Notes: a model not told the origin generated them from the sequence alone. A stretch of 64,000 bases of DNA from Zhengitettix transpicula (GCA_037074705.1 CM073590.1:164980746-165044745); one strand, 5' to 3'. Shown: positions 36,641 through 51,200, counted from the stretch's first letter. A program made the numbers and translations.

Positions 36641-39456
36641 GTTAAAAAATTGAATTAAGCATTTGGTAAGTTTTGAATTATTATTATTGAAGACCGTGAC
36701 ATACAAATTGTAATTAGGACTCTTTAGGGAATTATTCAATTAATGAATATAAAAAAATATGTTTATATTACATTGGGGGGGGGGGGGGCATGGAAAGAAA
36801 AAGATTGGGAAACAGTGGTGTAAGTCAATTTTTCTATAATTAAGATTTTAATAATTTTTTGACGAATTAAATAAATAATAACAATTTGCTATTCGTATTT
36901 TAATCTGATTTATTATTTGACAATAGTATTTACTAAATTTGACGTTTCTTGATATTTCAATCCACTCAATATTCTGAACATCATTTAATATTTCATGTGA
37001 TGATATTGTAACTTATTAATCCCATTTATATCGCTTACATAGTGATAGAGAGAGATGATGACTATCAGGTGTAGCTGCGTACGTGATGGAGAGGAGATTA
37101 TTCTTGAAAGTTAATCCTTTATCACTCTTGCAATGCCATCGTACGATCCAGGTGAATCAATTGAATTTGATGGACGAAGATAGTTGGAAGAGCTGTGAAT
37201 TGTCGAGAGCATTTAGATTTCTGTTCCGAGTGACTGAAAGAAATGCAATATGGCCATCAAATAATCTAAAGGCTGAATTAATACCGAATATTGAATTTTC
37301 AGTATGTCCTACTTTCATCATTATTATAAATACATCAAATGGACCCTGAATCATAACACTTCAAATCAATGAAAATTTTATTCCATGCTAAAGTTTCTAT
37401 ATTGAATGGTGTAAAATTTCTGTTAATAGTAATTTGTGAAAATAATTCAAAAAGTGTATTTTGTGGATTAACAATGTTTTGTTAGAAGTTCAGTTTATTG
37501 ACCATCTGCATTTTGAGAATATTTACAAACATATGTAGAATATTTTAATTCCATCAAGGGAAGTGAAAATGAGAATACCCAACCCTACGACGACGAAGAA
37601 TGGCAGAAAATACAATATATCCAAAAACTGTAGCGATACATTGCAATCGTTTTTAAATCAAAGCAGGATAGCTAGAGCAAAATGTATATCAGAATAAGTT
37701 ATTAAGTGAATTATTTTTGGGGATATGTATTATTTTCACTAATACGTCTGTTTAAAAAACAATAACATTACAGCTATTACAATAAAATAAAAGATTTTAG
37801 GAGTTCGTAAGAAATTAAACTTAAATTACGTCCAACATTAAAGATTTTTGAACTATAATAAGTGTTCGTTAAGTATATCGTATTATTAAAAACTAATTAA
37901 ACTTAGACGAGCCAAAGTAGGAAATTTGGTGAAGAAATGAAGAGAATGTCATGCGATAGTGTCAATAAAAATGCACAAAGTATAAAAAAAAGCGTACAGC
38001 TATAAATAATGGGAATTCTTTCATTGGTATCACAAACTGAATCATAAAGTGAATTGTATGAAATTAAATAGAATTTTGCTACTCATTCAGAAATGAAATT
38101 TTGTAAAAGGACTTACGATGAAACAGCTACCGTACGCGAATTATTTTGAACGTTGAAGAACAACAGGCTGAATATAAAATTATTGTAACTTTAAATTATT
38201 AATTTCAGGAACAAGGAAATCTATGTATTTTAGTAGAAGGAAATAGACACTATTATGATATTATAGAAATCACAAAACAACTGCATCTTGCCTCTTCAGG
38301 TATAATTTTCTGGTTGGTAGAGCTTTTATCTAAAAATGAAGGATACTCTAAGATTTATAGAACATGGAAACCATAAGTAAAACTATGATAGTGAATAATT
38401 AAGAATCATTTGCAATTGGCTGTTAGGCAAGGGTAAGAAGACGAAGTGAATGATGAAAAAGCGCAAGTCAGAACTGCTCAAATGCTTCAGAATAAAGCAG
38501 TGTTTACTGCGATACCCGAGCCATCTGGCATCAGATGTGGAAACTACCACGTCCGAAAAATCGCGCTAAATTTAATTAGCACCAATTCAAGGTAATAAAC
38601 CAGTTTTAATTTAACTGCGATTATGCGATGTCTCAATGGAAACATTAACCAGATGCTCCATGAACGCAACACGACAATAAATTCTTAATCGTCCTGCAAT
38701 TTAACACTTCATTCTTTGTAGTTATTTCATACAGTTCTGTTTTCTAAACAACGGGCTGCGAGGAATCAATTATATTAATTTTTTCTCAGGTTTGGTCGTT
38801 GTCAGTTGTCAGGAAAATGTTGGTGTATTCTGTAACGATTCAAAATCATCTTTCACGGATAGTTTTGCGACAATATATGTGTGAAATGGTACACTTCATT
38901 TGAACCCGCAATCATTACAATTATGTAATGTTCCAAACCAACATCGAATTATTGTTCAGAAATAACGTCTTCTTCGTTTCGTCCCCAGCAGCAAAACTAG
39001 TTTTTTTTTCTGTTTTCACCTTAAAAACAACTGCCTCAACAACGATTATCTGTGCGTTCTTTCCTCGCACTCACAGATATAACACCATCGCTGACTACTC
39101 ACCATTTAGCAATTATATAGTTGTAATTTACTTGTGACTGGAGAAATAAAAAATATTTACACGCCTGAGTGAATAAAGGGAGCTTCATGTTTCTGCTAAA
39201 TAATAAATTTAAAGTAAATCAATAATTTTTATTTTGGTAATTTTTCGAAAAAATTATCTGGCGCCACACTAATAAAATTATATAGATCTGAGCTCATATA
39301 TATATACGACTGTGTGTGGTTGTAAATTATTAATTTGTTAATAGTATAAGGGGAAAAGAAGAAGAGGAAGGATGGTTACCAGGCAACGGAATTTTGTGTT
39401 AAAAACGATGATGTTTGGTGAAAAGAGGGAGAGAGAAGATTTCAAATTATAATTCA
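36641..39456. other. AT-rich DNA; G14 run at 36775-36788
   Basis: Apart from a pure run of 14 G and an LTR-like junction near 39.25 kb (TTATC then TGGCGCCAC, resembling the junction at 52460) I see no supported feature. An 88-codon frame at 37083-37349 matches nothing that I know. Confidence 0.4.
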
Positions 39457-39787
39457 TGTGATAGAATGTAAATTAAAGGGCTGAATAAATAAAAAATTTA
39501 ATCGACAGAGAGAGTAAATGAAATATCATATTCTGCCAAATAATAGATAAATTAAAACAATAAATTACATTTTTGATAATTTTAAAAATACTATTGTAAT
39601 GAATGATTCTAATTAAGATTAACGATTAATAAGTTTTGATTAATATAAGAAATTTTAATGAAAATCTGTGCAATTAAAGGAAAATATATAAATATTACAA
39701 AATTCTGTCAAAACTATTTCAAAAAAATGCATCGACCTTTCCCTTCAAGATTCTTAACAAATATTATTTAATTCATTATGTTGTCTC

Positions 39788-39791
<4 letters not shown>

Positions 39792-39821
<30 letters not shown>
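39792..39821. repeat. (AT)n microsatellite
   Basis: Fifteen or so uninterrupted AT dinucleotides. Confidence 0.92.
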
Positions 39822-40013
39822 CTAGGTTTTTTCTTATCTGGCATTGTAAAAATAGATTGAGCAAGAGTGCACTTTATTTTCTGTCACAATCCAGTCCGAT
39901 CGAAACGTGCGTTGCAGCGCGCCATCTGTTGTAAGAGAAGTAAACTACACGATTATCTAGGCATAATGGATAATGGCGGCTCAGTCACCACATCTTATAA
40001 ATGTATTAAATAA

Positions 40014-40780
40014 CTAGCAGGATGCCCGTCCTTCACAAGGGAATGTAAATATTGGGGAAGCCTATTAATGTCAGGTTCTGATTTGGGCAGAAATATTAGT
40101 GTACATTGTACTCCATTGATAGGATACGGCTTTGACCTATCTATTTTATTTATCTCGGTTACTTGAAAAGCATTGTTTCACTATCAGGTTTTTGTAAGCT
40201 TATATCTTGACAACCTTCATTTTTCTTACGTTCCAATAGCCTTCAAAAATGAAAATAAATTTGACATACTCACTTTTAACATTTTCGTATTTCAGTTAGA
40301 CTTACAGTTATTTAGCACTTAAGAGCAAAATACCTTTCAGACTTTTTTTTTCGGTAATTGTGGAAAATTTCTGACAAGGAAGTTAAAATAATGTTTAAGA
40401 TAGTTCCCCATTCAATCTGAAAGTGGAGGATGGCAGGTTGATATTGCCTTAAACATGTTACACCTTTGGATATTAGAACGATATTATTATTGGAACGATA
40501 TTAAAAGTTAATTCACAGTCAGACAGTTTTCTCGTGCAAATAGAAAAAAAAACACGAGATTTTTGGAAAATGCGCCATTTTACCTTGAGGTATATAGCTC
40601 ACAGCCTTATAACGCTCACATTAAATAATATGATTAATTTTCCCAAAATCGGCTGCCTCTTTTAAGCATCACACACAGTATTCTGAGAGACGGGCACTCA
40701 TGGCGTCTTTTTCGAACACCTATCGCATTCAATCGATTCTAAACAATGCACAAACAAAAGTTCTATTTTATATATGCAGA
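40014..40780 (-). mobile_element. Second Helitron-like family, complete non-autonomous element
   Basis: 767 bp on the minus strand from A/TCTGCATATATAAAATAG to a hairpin CCTTGTGAAGG, ACGGGCATCCTG and CTAG/T. It again follows the A/TC...CTAG/T rule with no terminal inverted repeats. Its interior is unrelated to the 13475-14072 element, so this is a separate family. No helicase frame. Confidence 0.62.
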
Positions 40781-41692
40781 TTTAAAAATAGTTTAATAAT
40801 GTATAAATCTAATTATTTTACTTTTGAAAATTGATAAAAGTACAAAATGGAGTTAAAAAGCTCATATAGGCCTAGGTATAATTTCTAAATTGATCCATTT
40901 AAAGTGTGACAAGAAATCGCCATGAATATGAACGCTGTTTTTTCCGGCTGTGTAATTCTATGTACGAACTGCTTCAACAATTTCGAAACTGACGTTTTAT
41001 TCGATGTTGAAATCAAAGAAACTCAGTTTGTTGAGTATTTTCTTCAAGTTATAAATTTAACCGATATTGAAATGCTATTCTAATTATAGTTTCAAGGTCT
41101 GTAAATGCAGTTTATCCACACAATTCATGTCACCGAAACATTAATGCAGTACAGGTGGAAAAAAATCATAATGACGTGACGTGATAAATAAGGTGAAAAA
41201 AAAATACGATAATTTTAAATTAATAATTACATTATATATGAGTTAAATTGTATAGATTTACTGTAGAAATTATATTCAAAAATAATTTTGAATGTGAATC
41301 TGATGACGGCAAAAGCTCTTAAGATAAGAAAAAGCTTTTCAACATTGAAATAATTATTTACATTTTTGCAACTCGCATTAAAAATTAAGAAAATATTATA
41401 ACCAAGGAGTCAATTAAGAATAAATTTTAAACAAAACTTCGGAAACACTAAGTTCTTTCCTTAATCCGTGGGCCTTTTCAGTTGTGCACTACAAATAAAC
41501 TGATACAAGGATATAATATTGTGTGCAAGTAATTTTTGATTATAAATAATTTTTAAATGACTCCTTGGGTATTATAAGTTATTAAATGAAGAATAAATTT
41601 GTTTTGTTATTTTATATGAGCCTGATAATAAATATGCGACTATACAGTTCGAAACAAATATCAGTCTTAATAAATTTACAAAAAAAATATAT
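40781..41692. other. AT-rich DNA, nothing recognised
   Basis: No feature supported. Confidence 0.5.
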
Positions 41693-42577
41693 TGTGGTGA
41701 CCACCAATGTCTATAATGTAAGAATTTTTTTTATAATTTCTTTAATATTTGTATTGTCAGCGTAATATTATGACACAGACATTGTAGGCAGCAGTCAGCG
41801 TTGTATAATAATGTGTAGTTTTCAGAGTATTATTGTCGGCGTTTGGAGGTCAAAAGATTTGACGATTAGTCGCCACAGTCGGCGATACGAAATGAAACAG
41901 TGAAGTTGAGTTCAGTCTCTCCAAAGGGATCTGACGGAGGTCGGTTGGTTAGAGACTTGGCTGGTAGAGATCTTAGATGAAAAGGTTGTAGAAGGAATAT
42001 TGGAGACGTGTCCGGTAGTCAGTTTGTCCGAAAATATGGCTAAGTAAAATACTTAATTGAGTGTGGTTACATGGAAATCTGGTTTGTTGTGCTGACGTAG
42101 TTGCGTACAGTGAAATACCATTGTCTGATAAGTAAAATCCTTTTAAATTATTGGTGAAGTGAATAAGTAGTGATGATTTGATATGTACGAAATTTCCATA
42201 GTAACCGTAGTATAAAATTTCATACAGAAAGATTTATTAAAATTTCATCAAATTTCTTCAGATTTTTATAGAATTTTCCTATGTTAATTTTTCTCTGGTA
42301 AATTTAGTTCAATATTTTGTAAAAATTAGTTTTTATTTGATTCGGTTAGAATTGCGGATTACTATAATTGTTAGAGGCCCGATAAGCGGCCCTGAAAGCT
42401 GTGGCATTTATGTAAAAGTTTTGTACAAAATGCAACTAGATATAAATTGGTAAACATTTTGTATCTAAAATTTAATTGTATAAATTATTTCATTTATTTT
42501 TAATTTACTTATCGCAATAATTGCCCACAACATCTTTTTGCATGAACTTTAATTTGATTACATTATTTGGTGCTGCA
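41693..42577 (+). mobile_element. LTR of a retrotransposon (relative of 33345-34461)
   Basis: 885 bp from TGTGGTGACCACCAAT to GGTGCTGCA, followed by ATG and TAGGGGTATTTTTTG where the sister copy has its primer-binding-like site. It is clearly diverged from the sister. It begins after an AATATAT tract, like the other LTRs here. Confidence 0.68.
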
Positions 42578-44953
42578 ATGTAGGGGTATTTTTTGTTTCC
42601 TGTTACTGTTTGAGGCAATTATTTTAATTTGAATACCACATTATATATAAATCCCAGTGAACAACCATAATTTAAAAAAGGAACAGTTCAGTCAGTGCGC
42701 TTCCGGAAGTGAATTACTGACTTTCTATTAAAAGTGCTAAATTAATCTATATAATACTTAGCTGTACATTGTTTCATAACGTCGTCTTTAATGTTAAATA
42801 ACGAGTTTTGATACTGTCCTGTAATTTACAGCAACACCATCCTGCTGTTTATTAATTATTGTCAAAATGACAGTACAAAAAATCAGCCCTTTTCTTGTTT
42901 TTTTTCCGGTTTCGAAAAAATGTCGTAATTTTTCTATTTCATTCAAATTAGTGTAACCGTTTTCTGGATTATAAAAACAAATTTTTATCTGCAATATTCA
43001 TTATTTTTATTCGTCGTTAGAATTTTATTGTTATTTGAAGGCTCCTTCTACCCTGTTGACTGTTCGGTACAGTCCATGAGCTTTTATGGAAAAATCTGCG
43101 AAGCACTGATAATGGAAACCTGGTTTAACGTGCAGAGACATTAACGAGTTTATAGGTGCTCTAGACTCTAGTTAATTAGTTCATCAAGAAAAAGTAGTAA
43201 AGGCGTCAACATTTCAAAACGACAATATCCAGTTGGATTTAGCCGAGTCAAATGAGTGGATAAAGGGGGAAAAAAAACTAAGACTCTGTGACCTTATTTA
43301 TGCTATACGCTATATGCTATACGCTATATGCTATATGCTATACGCTTGTAAATAACGCTTAGGTTCTAAGTACGAGTTTCCGCATTCATTAATTTTCTAT
43401 TATTCATGATTAACAGGTTTTTAGCGTTACATTAATGGTAAGAAAACGTCACGTAATGCAAATACCGTCTCCATAAACGAAACCGTACGCTGTACACGCG
43501 ACGTTTGTAGAGAAATGTAGGTATTTCACAGTAAAAGATACAGTACGATTAGATAGATGTCGCATCGGAAAGGACGTGAAGTATTGTTAAAACACTGGGA
43601 AACATTTTTTATACGTTTTCAACACCACAAACCTATATAAATATAACCAACGAAGTCAGTCTGTGTCACAATATGTTTCGTACAAACCCTAACATACGAC
43701 TTAGAACATATGCATGATTCAAACTCAATCGATGAAGTCACTATATATCCTAGTTTTTTATTTCATTGTCACATTCTTCCCGAAACTATTTTTTTTCATA
43801 GATTTGGCAATTAGAAAACCATGTTTTGGTAGCCAAAATTTGGGCACTAAACGTTGTTATTAGCACACTCGTCAAACTATATTATATGTACAATTGGAAG
43901 ATGTAATAAGTTAGAGAAGGAAAATGTAACCAAGCATCTCCATTGGTGAAATTTTCAAACTTAATATCGTCAAGAAATCTGAATAGTCAAAAATGGGAAG
44001 TATATTTTCACATCGAGAATTAAAGCTCTAAAGGATATCGCATAACTTACGAAGAACATTTTTAAGTGGTGATACAAAATAAACGTATATGATATATATT
44101 TTTATATAAAATTGATAAAGAGTGCATTATAAATAGATAAGAAAAATTATTTGCAAGTTATCTCGTATTCATTTTTCAGCCGATTTCACTGTAGCCGGTA
44201 ATGTGGGAGAGATAATAATTAAATAAAGAAACGTACTATTAAAATTTGAATAGTAAATCTTACAATAATTACTGAAATATTTACTTATTTTTTTCAAATA
44301 TATATGATTCTAATCGGATTATTTTTGGGGCACTTAAAACGTATATTACATTTGTAACAAGTGTTCATTTTGAGAACAGTTTATTCCCTACCTCCAGGTC
44401 TCGTCCATTTTTATTCAATGTTATCTTCGTCTCCTGGTCTAGAAAGAATTATTCGGACGCGTCGTTCTACGCTCACGAGACGACTGAGTTGTGCGACGTC
44501 TTGCTCGTCCGCCACCATCAACTTGCTGACGTGAGAAGTTCGTGAACGACGTCTGTCTCATGTGACGTTAAAACTCATTGCCTTCACAACCGTCATAGAC
44601 TAAGTAATGGCAACTTATAAATTTGCATTAAAAGTGCCAACCTCAGGAAAACTTTACTTAACGACGCCATTTGCATTCGCATATATATAATTTGTATATT
44701 GTAAATAATACGCACACACACATATGCATCTATTATTTTTCAATTACAAAAATGTGTACAGTAAACTTATTGAATATTTTAAATGGAATTATGTCCCCTT
44801 TATTGCTTCGGTTGTACGTAACGATCAAATTCTGATTCACGTGAAACGTTTTAATCTCTGCCTATCAGGCTGCGCAAATGTATGATTATGATCTTAAAGT
44901 ACATTACAGCAATATTAAAATAAACTGTTCACTGTTATTAAAATTATCAACGC
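42578..44953. other. AT-rich DNA with a minisatellite and a GC-richer patch
   Basis: The first part should be LTR-element interior but no coding remnant is legible. 43302-43344 holds six copies of the 7-mer GCTATAY. 44440-44600 is GC- and CpG-richer than its surroundings, without a recognised frame. Confidence 0.4.
43302..43344 (+). repeat. 7-bp minisatellite (GCTATAY)6
   Basis: Six uninterrupted copies of GCTATAC or GCTATAT, then a partial one. Confidence 0.9.
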
Positions 44954-45233
44954 ACAACTATAACTTTTCGTACTTAAATTGCCTAATACGAATCGCATAT
45001 AATAATTGCCAAAACAAATATATTAAAACATAAATATTTCTCTGGTAATTTCTATAGCAATTACAATACTTACTGTAAGTTAAATAATCACGTACAACTA
45101 TAACTTTTCGTACTTAAATTGCCTAATACGAATCGCATATAATAATTGCCAAAACAAATATATTAAAACATAAATATTTCTCTGGTAATTTCTATAGCAA
45201 TTACAATACTTACTGTAAGTTAAATAATCACGT
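44954..45233 (+). repeat. Perfect tandem duplication, 2 x 140 bp
   Basis: 44954-45093 and 45094-45233 appear identical base for base, starting ACAACTATAACTTTTCG and ending AATAATCACGT. Absence of differences means a very recent duplication or an assembly artefact. Confidence 0.92.
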
Positions 45234-47195
45234 AACTCGTCTTATTACAAGTTCAGACTATTTTTCCGCATATGAAGTAGAATAATTAAATGAATTTATT
45301 GCATTCATTTTTTAGTTTCCTTTTAGAATTTAATCCTCATTTTTTAGCATTTTAAAATAATCAATAAAAAAGAGATTTCAATGGTACTTAATTTCATTAA
45401 AGTATTTATATCAATTCTGTTTTTAATATTTTCTTAAACGTAATAATAAAAATATTATTAAATTACAGATTGACATGCACAATTTATTCAATGTTGTCGG
45501 ATACTCGGCGTTAATATTTGATATTTAAATAGATTTTTTTGTGGAAGGAAATATTGTGTTTGGAATTTATTACATATTTAATCAATGTTTACGTTTACTC
45601 GGCATAAGTCAACCTGCAGGCAAGTTCCTAAAATTCGGATATTCCTCTAGGAAGTCAGGAACAGAGCTGGCGAAAATACTCCAAATTACCGTAACTTTCC
45701 TTTCATTTCTCTTACTTTGTACGCCTACTATTACTTTCAGTATTATAGTATATAAGATTGGTAACTCTATTGTAATAATTTATAAACTAGGTTTTGTTAT
45801 CTTTTGACAATAACTCTGGATATGAATTATGTGAGGTTTTTAAATGAAAAAAACTATTACGTGAAAACTATTAAACAAGATTAATTAACAATTTTAAAAC
45901 AAGTATTCAAATTACAAAATATTTGGGATCTCAGGGTCTTGAACTGGGTTTGATAATGGCAGAATTTATATAATCAAAATCACAAAAATTACATTTACTT
46001 TATATGGGAATCAATGCGTCTGAACATAGACGAAATTTGTTGCTGAAGAAATAATACCAAAGATTGAATTTAAACAATTTCAATTTTTATCAAGAATTAA
46101 AGAATGATCTTAATACTTAAAGATCTCATTTTATCGATAATTAAAGAACGATCTGACGTTTGTCTTTTAAACGTGGTTTATAATGATTTTAAAGTTTTCT
46201 TTCTACTTACGGCAGCCCAGGTCTCATTTTAACTTTTCGTGCAAAATTTTGGGGATATCACTGATTCTAAGTACTCACAGACTCTAAATGTTCACCGACT
46301 CTAATTAGCGTAGTTTGTTAGTTGGTTTAAAATAACTTTGTCGATTCTCGATGATTTACTGCAACCTGGATTTGTAGGTCTCGTGGATTTTTGTTGAAAA
46401 TGCACCTCATTGGTTTTGTCTGTTGACTGAAGACTAGTTCAGTTTCTGCATTTTTGATATAACAGCGTACTGGTTACTGGAACACTTTCTCGTTCTTTAA
46501 ATTAGACCTTTTTCATTCTCGCTGCTGACTGACTAAATTGTTCAACTTTTCGTGTATTTGAATTTTGTGGTCTTTACACCTCGCCGTTCATTGCCTGACT
46601 GTACTACTTTTCGTCTGTTCTATTTGCTGTCTGCTGCCCGACTATTCGTTCGTCTCGTAAATTTTGAGCGCGTAAAACCTTCTCGACCGATCAACAATAC
46701 TTTCTTTGCATTGCCGGTTTGTTGCGGCGTCCGCTATATCCACCAATAATGAGTTCTCTACAATTCAACTTTTCAATTAGAACAATGCCTTAATTACCAA
46801 TTGCTACACTATATTGTCATCTTCAGCCCGTGCTCTCAATGTTTCTTCAACAAGACTTCCATTACCCCCTAACTCATTCTCACTTTATCTACGAATACTC
46901 TCACACGTCCTAAACCTATTTTTTACTTTTTTCCATCACAATATATCGCAGTTGGTAAAGTTTCGCTACTTACTCTAGAGATTCTTCGGTTATATACTAC
47001 GAATCTGAGAACCATTGACAAATACATTTATCAGGTTAATTATTAGTGGAACGAAAAATATTTTCATGACATATGCTAACAAGATTTAGAGAACAAAGAC
47101 ACATTTCGAACAAATTAAATTTAGCCTCTCTAACTTCTTCATTAAAAAGTGAATACGATTATGTCGCTGTAGGCTCTTCTTAGTACCCGCATAAA
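45234..47195. other. Intergenic DNA, nothing recognised
   Basis: 46170-46780 is somewhat pyrimidine-rich with repeated GACTCTAA and CTGACTG words and may be an old LTR on the minus strand, but no borders can be defined. Confidence 0.3.
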
Positions 47196-47278
47196 GGGAC
47201 AAGGATCCAGGAAACGTTGTGTGGTATTTATATTACCACTTCTTTTTCCTGTATTTGGCTATTTTTCTTATTAATATT
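47196..47278 (+). repeat. Hammerhead-like dispersed repeat
   Basis: GGGACAAGGATCCAGGAAACG, then TTGTGTGGTATTTATATTAC, then TGTATTTGGCTATTTTTCTT. Close relative of 31690-31805 in the opposite orientation. Confidence 0.5.
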
Positions 47279-47950
47279 TTTTTCAATCATGCGTAAATTT
47301 TTCATTTAATTACTTAAAAGTAAGGAAATTATTGGGAAATTAAAATGCTTCCAACATTTTAACATAAATGATACTTTAATGACAACGTTTCATATTTTAT
47401 TCAGAAGTGAAACATTTATACATATTTATCCTCGATGTCAGCAATAAAATAATTTTTTAACCTTTTAAAAACAGTTTTCAGAATTTTATTTTGAAAATTA
47501 ACAATTTTCTTTCAGCATAGTTAAAAACATATCTCAGTTTCGTCCTCAAATATACATTTATTTATGTACAAATATTCGACTTTTGTCTTGTATACTTCAG
47601 GTACATTTTCTGAAAGGGAAATAACTAATTCTAATCGATAAAAAAGCCATAGTGGTGCTACTAAGTAAGATGCAGACCGTCTAAAACACGAGTATTATAG
47701 ATTACATATATGAGACTAGATTCATGTAGTGTGTTCTTCAATTAATATGGCAGTAAAGGCATATGGTTTTTACTATGCATTTTGTTACATCTTTAGTGGA
47801 AATAAAGTCAAAGTAATGAAAATATAAATGGATAATTATGGTGGTAAGACTCAGTCTTAGTTTTGATTCTACCTAGCTAAAATAATTCGAGACATACCGA
47901 TTTCTAGATTATTCTCAACGTTACAACAGTAAAAGATAATCTGTAGCAGT
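47279..47950 (-). other. Probable 3' UTR and downstream flank of copy B
   Basis: No coding signal. An AATAAA hexamer on the minus strand at 47562-47557, about 390 nt after the stop, is a possible polyadenylation signal. Hexamers of this kind are common by chance in such AT-rich DNA. Confidence 0.3.
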
Positions 47951-48204
47951 CTATTCTGTGGGTGACGAATATGTCTCGATTATTTCAAGAATACTTGTAT
48001 AAGATCCTGTAATAAGTCCAAACAAGGAGAACATGGCAATTAGAATATTTTTGTATAGTCTCCAACGCATTTTCCCAAGTCCTCCGTCCCAAAGCACAAC
48101 AGTCTCTATTATTGCAGGGCAGAAGAGGCCAAGCGTCGATACGAATATCGAACCCACCAAAGAAATGATTGGACCTAACTTTGGTACTGCAGCGGCTATT
48201 CCAA
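47951..48204 (-). CDS. Copy B exon 9 (TM9-TM11, stop)
   Basis: 254 nt including the TAG at 47953-47951; acceptor CTTTTTCAG. It contains VGIAAAVPKLGPIISLVG, then STLGLFCPAIIETVVLW, then a last helix ILIAMFSLFGLITGSYTSIL and a short tail ETYSSPTE. The length and end agree with the usual C-terminus of the family. Confidence 0.92.
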
Positions 48205-51200
48205 CTGAAAAAGAAAAGAAGACACGATTTCATTTAAGTTGCAAAAGTTAAAGGAAAACATGTAAGTGCTCCATACATGAATAGTTTTTCAGCCTCTTAT
48301 CCTTATTTCAGGTCCACACCGTCACGGTCATCTTTGGAAACAAACGTAAATTTCCAATCACCCGTTATTTTTCATAGATTTCGCCTCAAGCGTGGGGTGA
48401 TCGTTTATCCCCATTAACTCCAGACAATAAACTATATTCCTGTTAATATGATAGTTTTTTGCAAACATATAAATAGGTTTATTTCAATCATGAACCATAT
48501 TAACTAATTCAGAAACACATTTTTAATTTAGAAAAAAGCCAAATTTGTCAGAAATATTTTTTAATAAAATTATAAATTGGAACTCCTTAACAAAATAAAA
48601 ATTTTACAGTATATGTAATTTAATTATTGAAAAACCAGTACATAATTAAAATTTTGTGGAGAAAATTTCTAAACTAAGTCAGATAAATACAACTTTTATA
48701 TGAACACTTCGTAATTCGGGGGAACGCTTAATCAGCTATCAGATTGTTTGCTATGAATTAGAATGGTATTTTGTAACACAGCTCTAAATATAGTGTAAAG
48801 TGATTGCACGAAAAGACGCAGATAGGAGAACTTTAACCATTCACTTCCTAGATCACAAATTGGTGTTTACTTAACTGTAACGCATCAAAGTTATAAATTC
48901 CAACTTATATTAACAATATCTTATTTGCACGTTCTTATTACACTGCCGTTTGATTTTGTATCGCGCGATGGATGTTATTAAAATTTCTATTAAAATTTGT
49001 AACCAGATTTTTTCATGATTTCTGAAATTGAGCAAGTATATTACCGGAGTGTAATTTTCGAATTTTTATCTCGGATAATATGGTAAAAGTACAGAGAAAT
49101 ATAAAAAAAATACGAGTTATATTAAATGTAAACTTGGTAGATGTGGTTTTACGTCTGCATGATGCACACGAATCCTGTGACATCAGCGAACGGATGAAAG
49201 CAAATCTAATTCTAAGTCCATTCATTTCATAAGAATAATACACATTATGAAGAAGAACGTTGAATATTATAATAAATTATTTAATTCTTTTATCATTTAC
49301 ACATCAGGGTTGCTCAAACGGTCGATCTCGAGGGATATAAAAGTCGATCACGGAAATATGTCCATATTCTCCAAATAAGAGATACTTTAGACAATCGTAA
49401 CCAAGTGGTCCAGAAAATAAGTTATTGGTTGCCGCACAATCTAAAAAAAATAATATTTGGTGCATTTTCGTTTGTTATGGTAATTCAAAACTAATTTTGA
49501 ACGTTTATTGAGGCCTGTTAAAAAATTGCAGCCATTTTTGTTGTAGACGACGTGTCTCACTATTTTTTTTGCATATAAAACAATAGTTACTATATATAAA
49601 CTATTAATGGTAACTCCATCATCCTTAATAAATTATACCATTCTAAAAGTGCAATTATTCAACTTTTCGCAAAGTTGGTTTTGCAATATTTCTGTTAGGT
49701 GACGAGCTAAAAATTTGAACATTTCACACGTGAAAAACCTATATATTATCTAACTAAAGCATTAATTTCAACTTTGATATTCAACTCAAAGTTGGTGTAA
49801 GAAATTGTTAAATTGTAAAGAATAAGTAAACTTTTCCTAATAGATGTATTGTTCAGAAAGCAGCACTGTTGCCGTTCATACTTCAACTGTGAGATATTAC
49901 AGTAAAGAAAGTAATTAATTGTTACACATAATTATATCGTTTTGTTCTGAAGTTATAATTCATTATATGTCACTTCTGATCTCTCGTTTTCCGTTCAATC
50001 GCATATTAACGATATATTTTAATAATGTGGATGGAATCAGTAAAACTCAAACCAAAGCTAACGTAGTCACATGAGTAATATATTGGAACATTCTTAATAA
50101 ATAGTAGAACCGTCATTTGTGTTGCGAAAGCACTGGAAGGATATATCTGTAACTAAATAACATGAGTGTCACTTGCCATTAATTATTATTGTGTATAGAA
50201 AAATTTAAAACAAAATTAAACACAACCATTTATGAAGGATTATATTACAGTTAGTAATAATATTCTTACCAGTGACAGCTACGATTCCAGCTCTGTAGGA
50301 GTATTGCACCGTTTCAACTATTGATGGACTTGTTCGAGGTATAATAAATCCCAGGACGATGTCATTTGGTACGAAGATCTGGAGGCCGTAGGTGAAAATC
50401 ATTGCTAATGCGATTAAAATCTTCACTATCTGCGCTAATCTGAAACGAATAGGATATATATGTGATAAAAAGTATAATTCAAAACTTTATATTATGCTTT
50501 AACACTACGTTTCTGCTTAAGCTGATTTAAGAAAATCACCCATTATAAATTCAGTATTACTCTTGGTATCCTCCATAATAGTTATTTTATAGTTCACATT
50601 GTTTCCATGCCAAGTGAGAATGTGAAAGATAAGACAAAATCCTATATCATCAGTTCTTGGTGGAGCGTTGTTTACGAAACATATTAATAAAAGCATATCT
50701 CTGCTTGCTACCCAAGCATCCTAAAGACTCAAGTTCTGGTTATCTATACACAGACGACAAAGTTCGTTTGCATTTTCCGTTTTATAATTACTGTGCAATA
50801 TCCTCAGTACGTGTAGTATTCTTCCGGAGTGATTTTAATATTTGAAGAGAACGGTATATTTACAGTCAAAACATTTATTATTATGATTTTCACTTCAGTA
50901 AATGTAGTTCGGAAACTGGAGTGGCTTTTTTTCTTCAACACATAACATTAAATTACATTCTGAAAGCCATCTTTACTATGCAATATATATATATATTGTA
51001 ATGCATTAATGTAATGCATTGGTTTAAAAACAGCGAACATTTCGTAAAGAGAATGCGAGGGAAAAGTTATTGCGGGTCCTGTCACGAGGTGACAAGACCG
51101 AGCGGTAAGACATTTATCTAGGATGAGTGCTGGTGGGCGGCAGAGAGGAAGCCGTAATTTGTAGGGACGGTGTGACAGAGCGGCAATTAGTTCTAAAGAG

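Noticed and set aside
39459..39475. Second copy of the gypsy-type LTR, from TGTGATAGAATG match
   Set aside because: Only about 13 bases agree with 35834; similarity stops at once afterwards.
43302..43344. CRISPR-like repeats
   Set aside because: Seven-base units without spacers in a eukaryotic sequence; an ordinary minisatellite.
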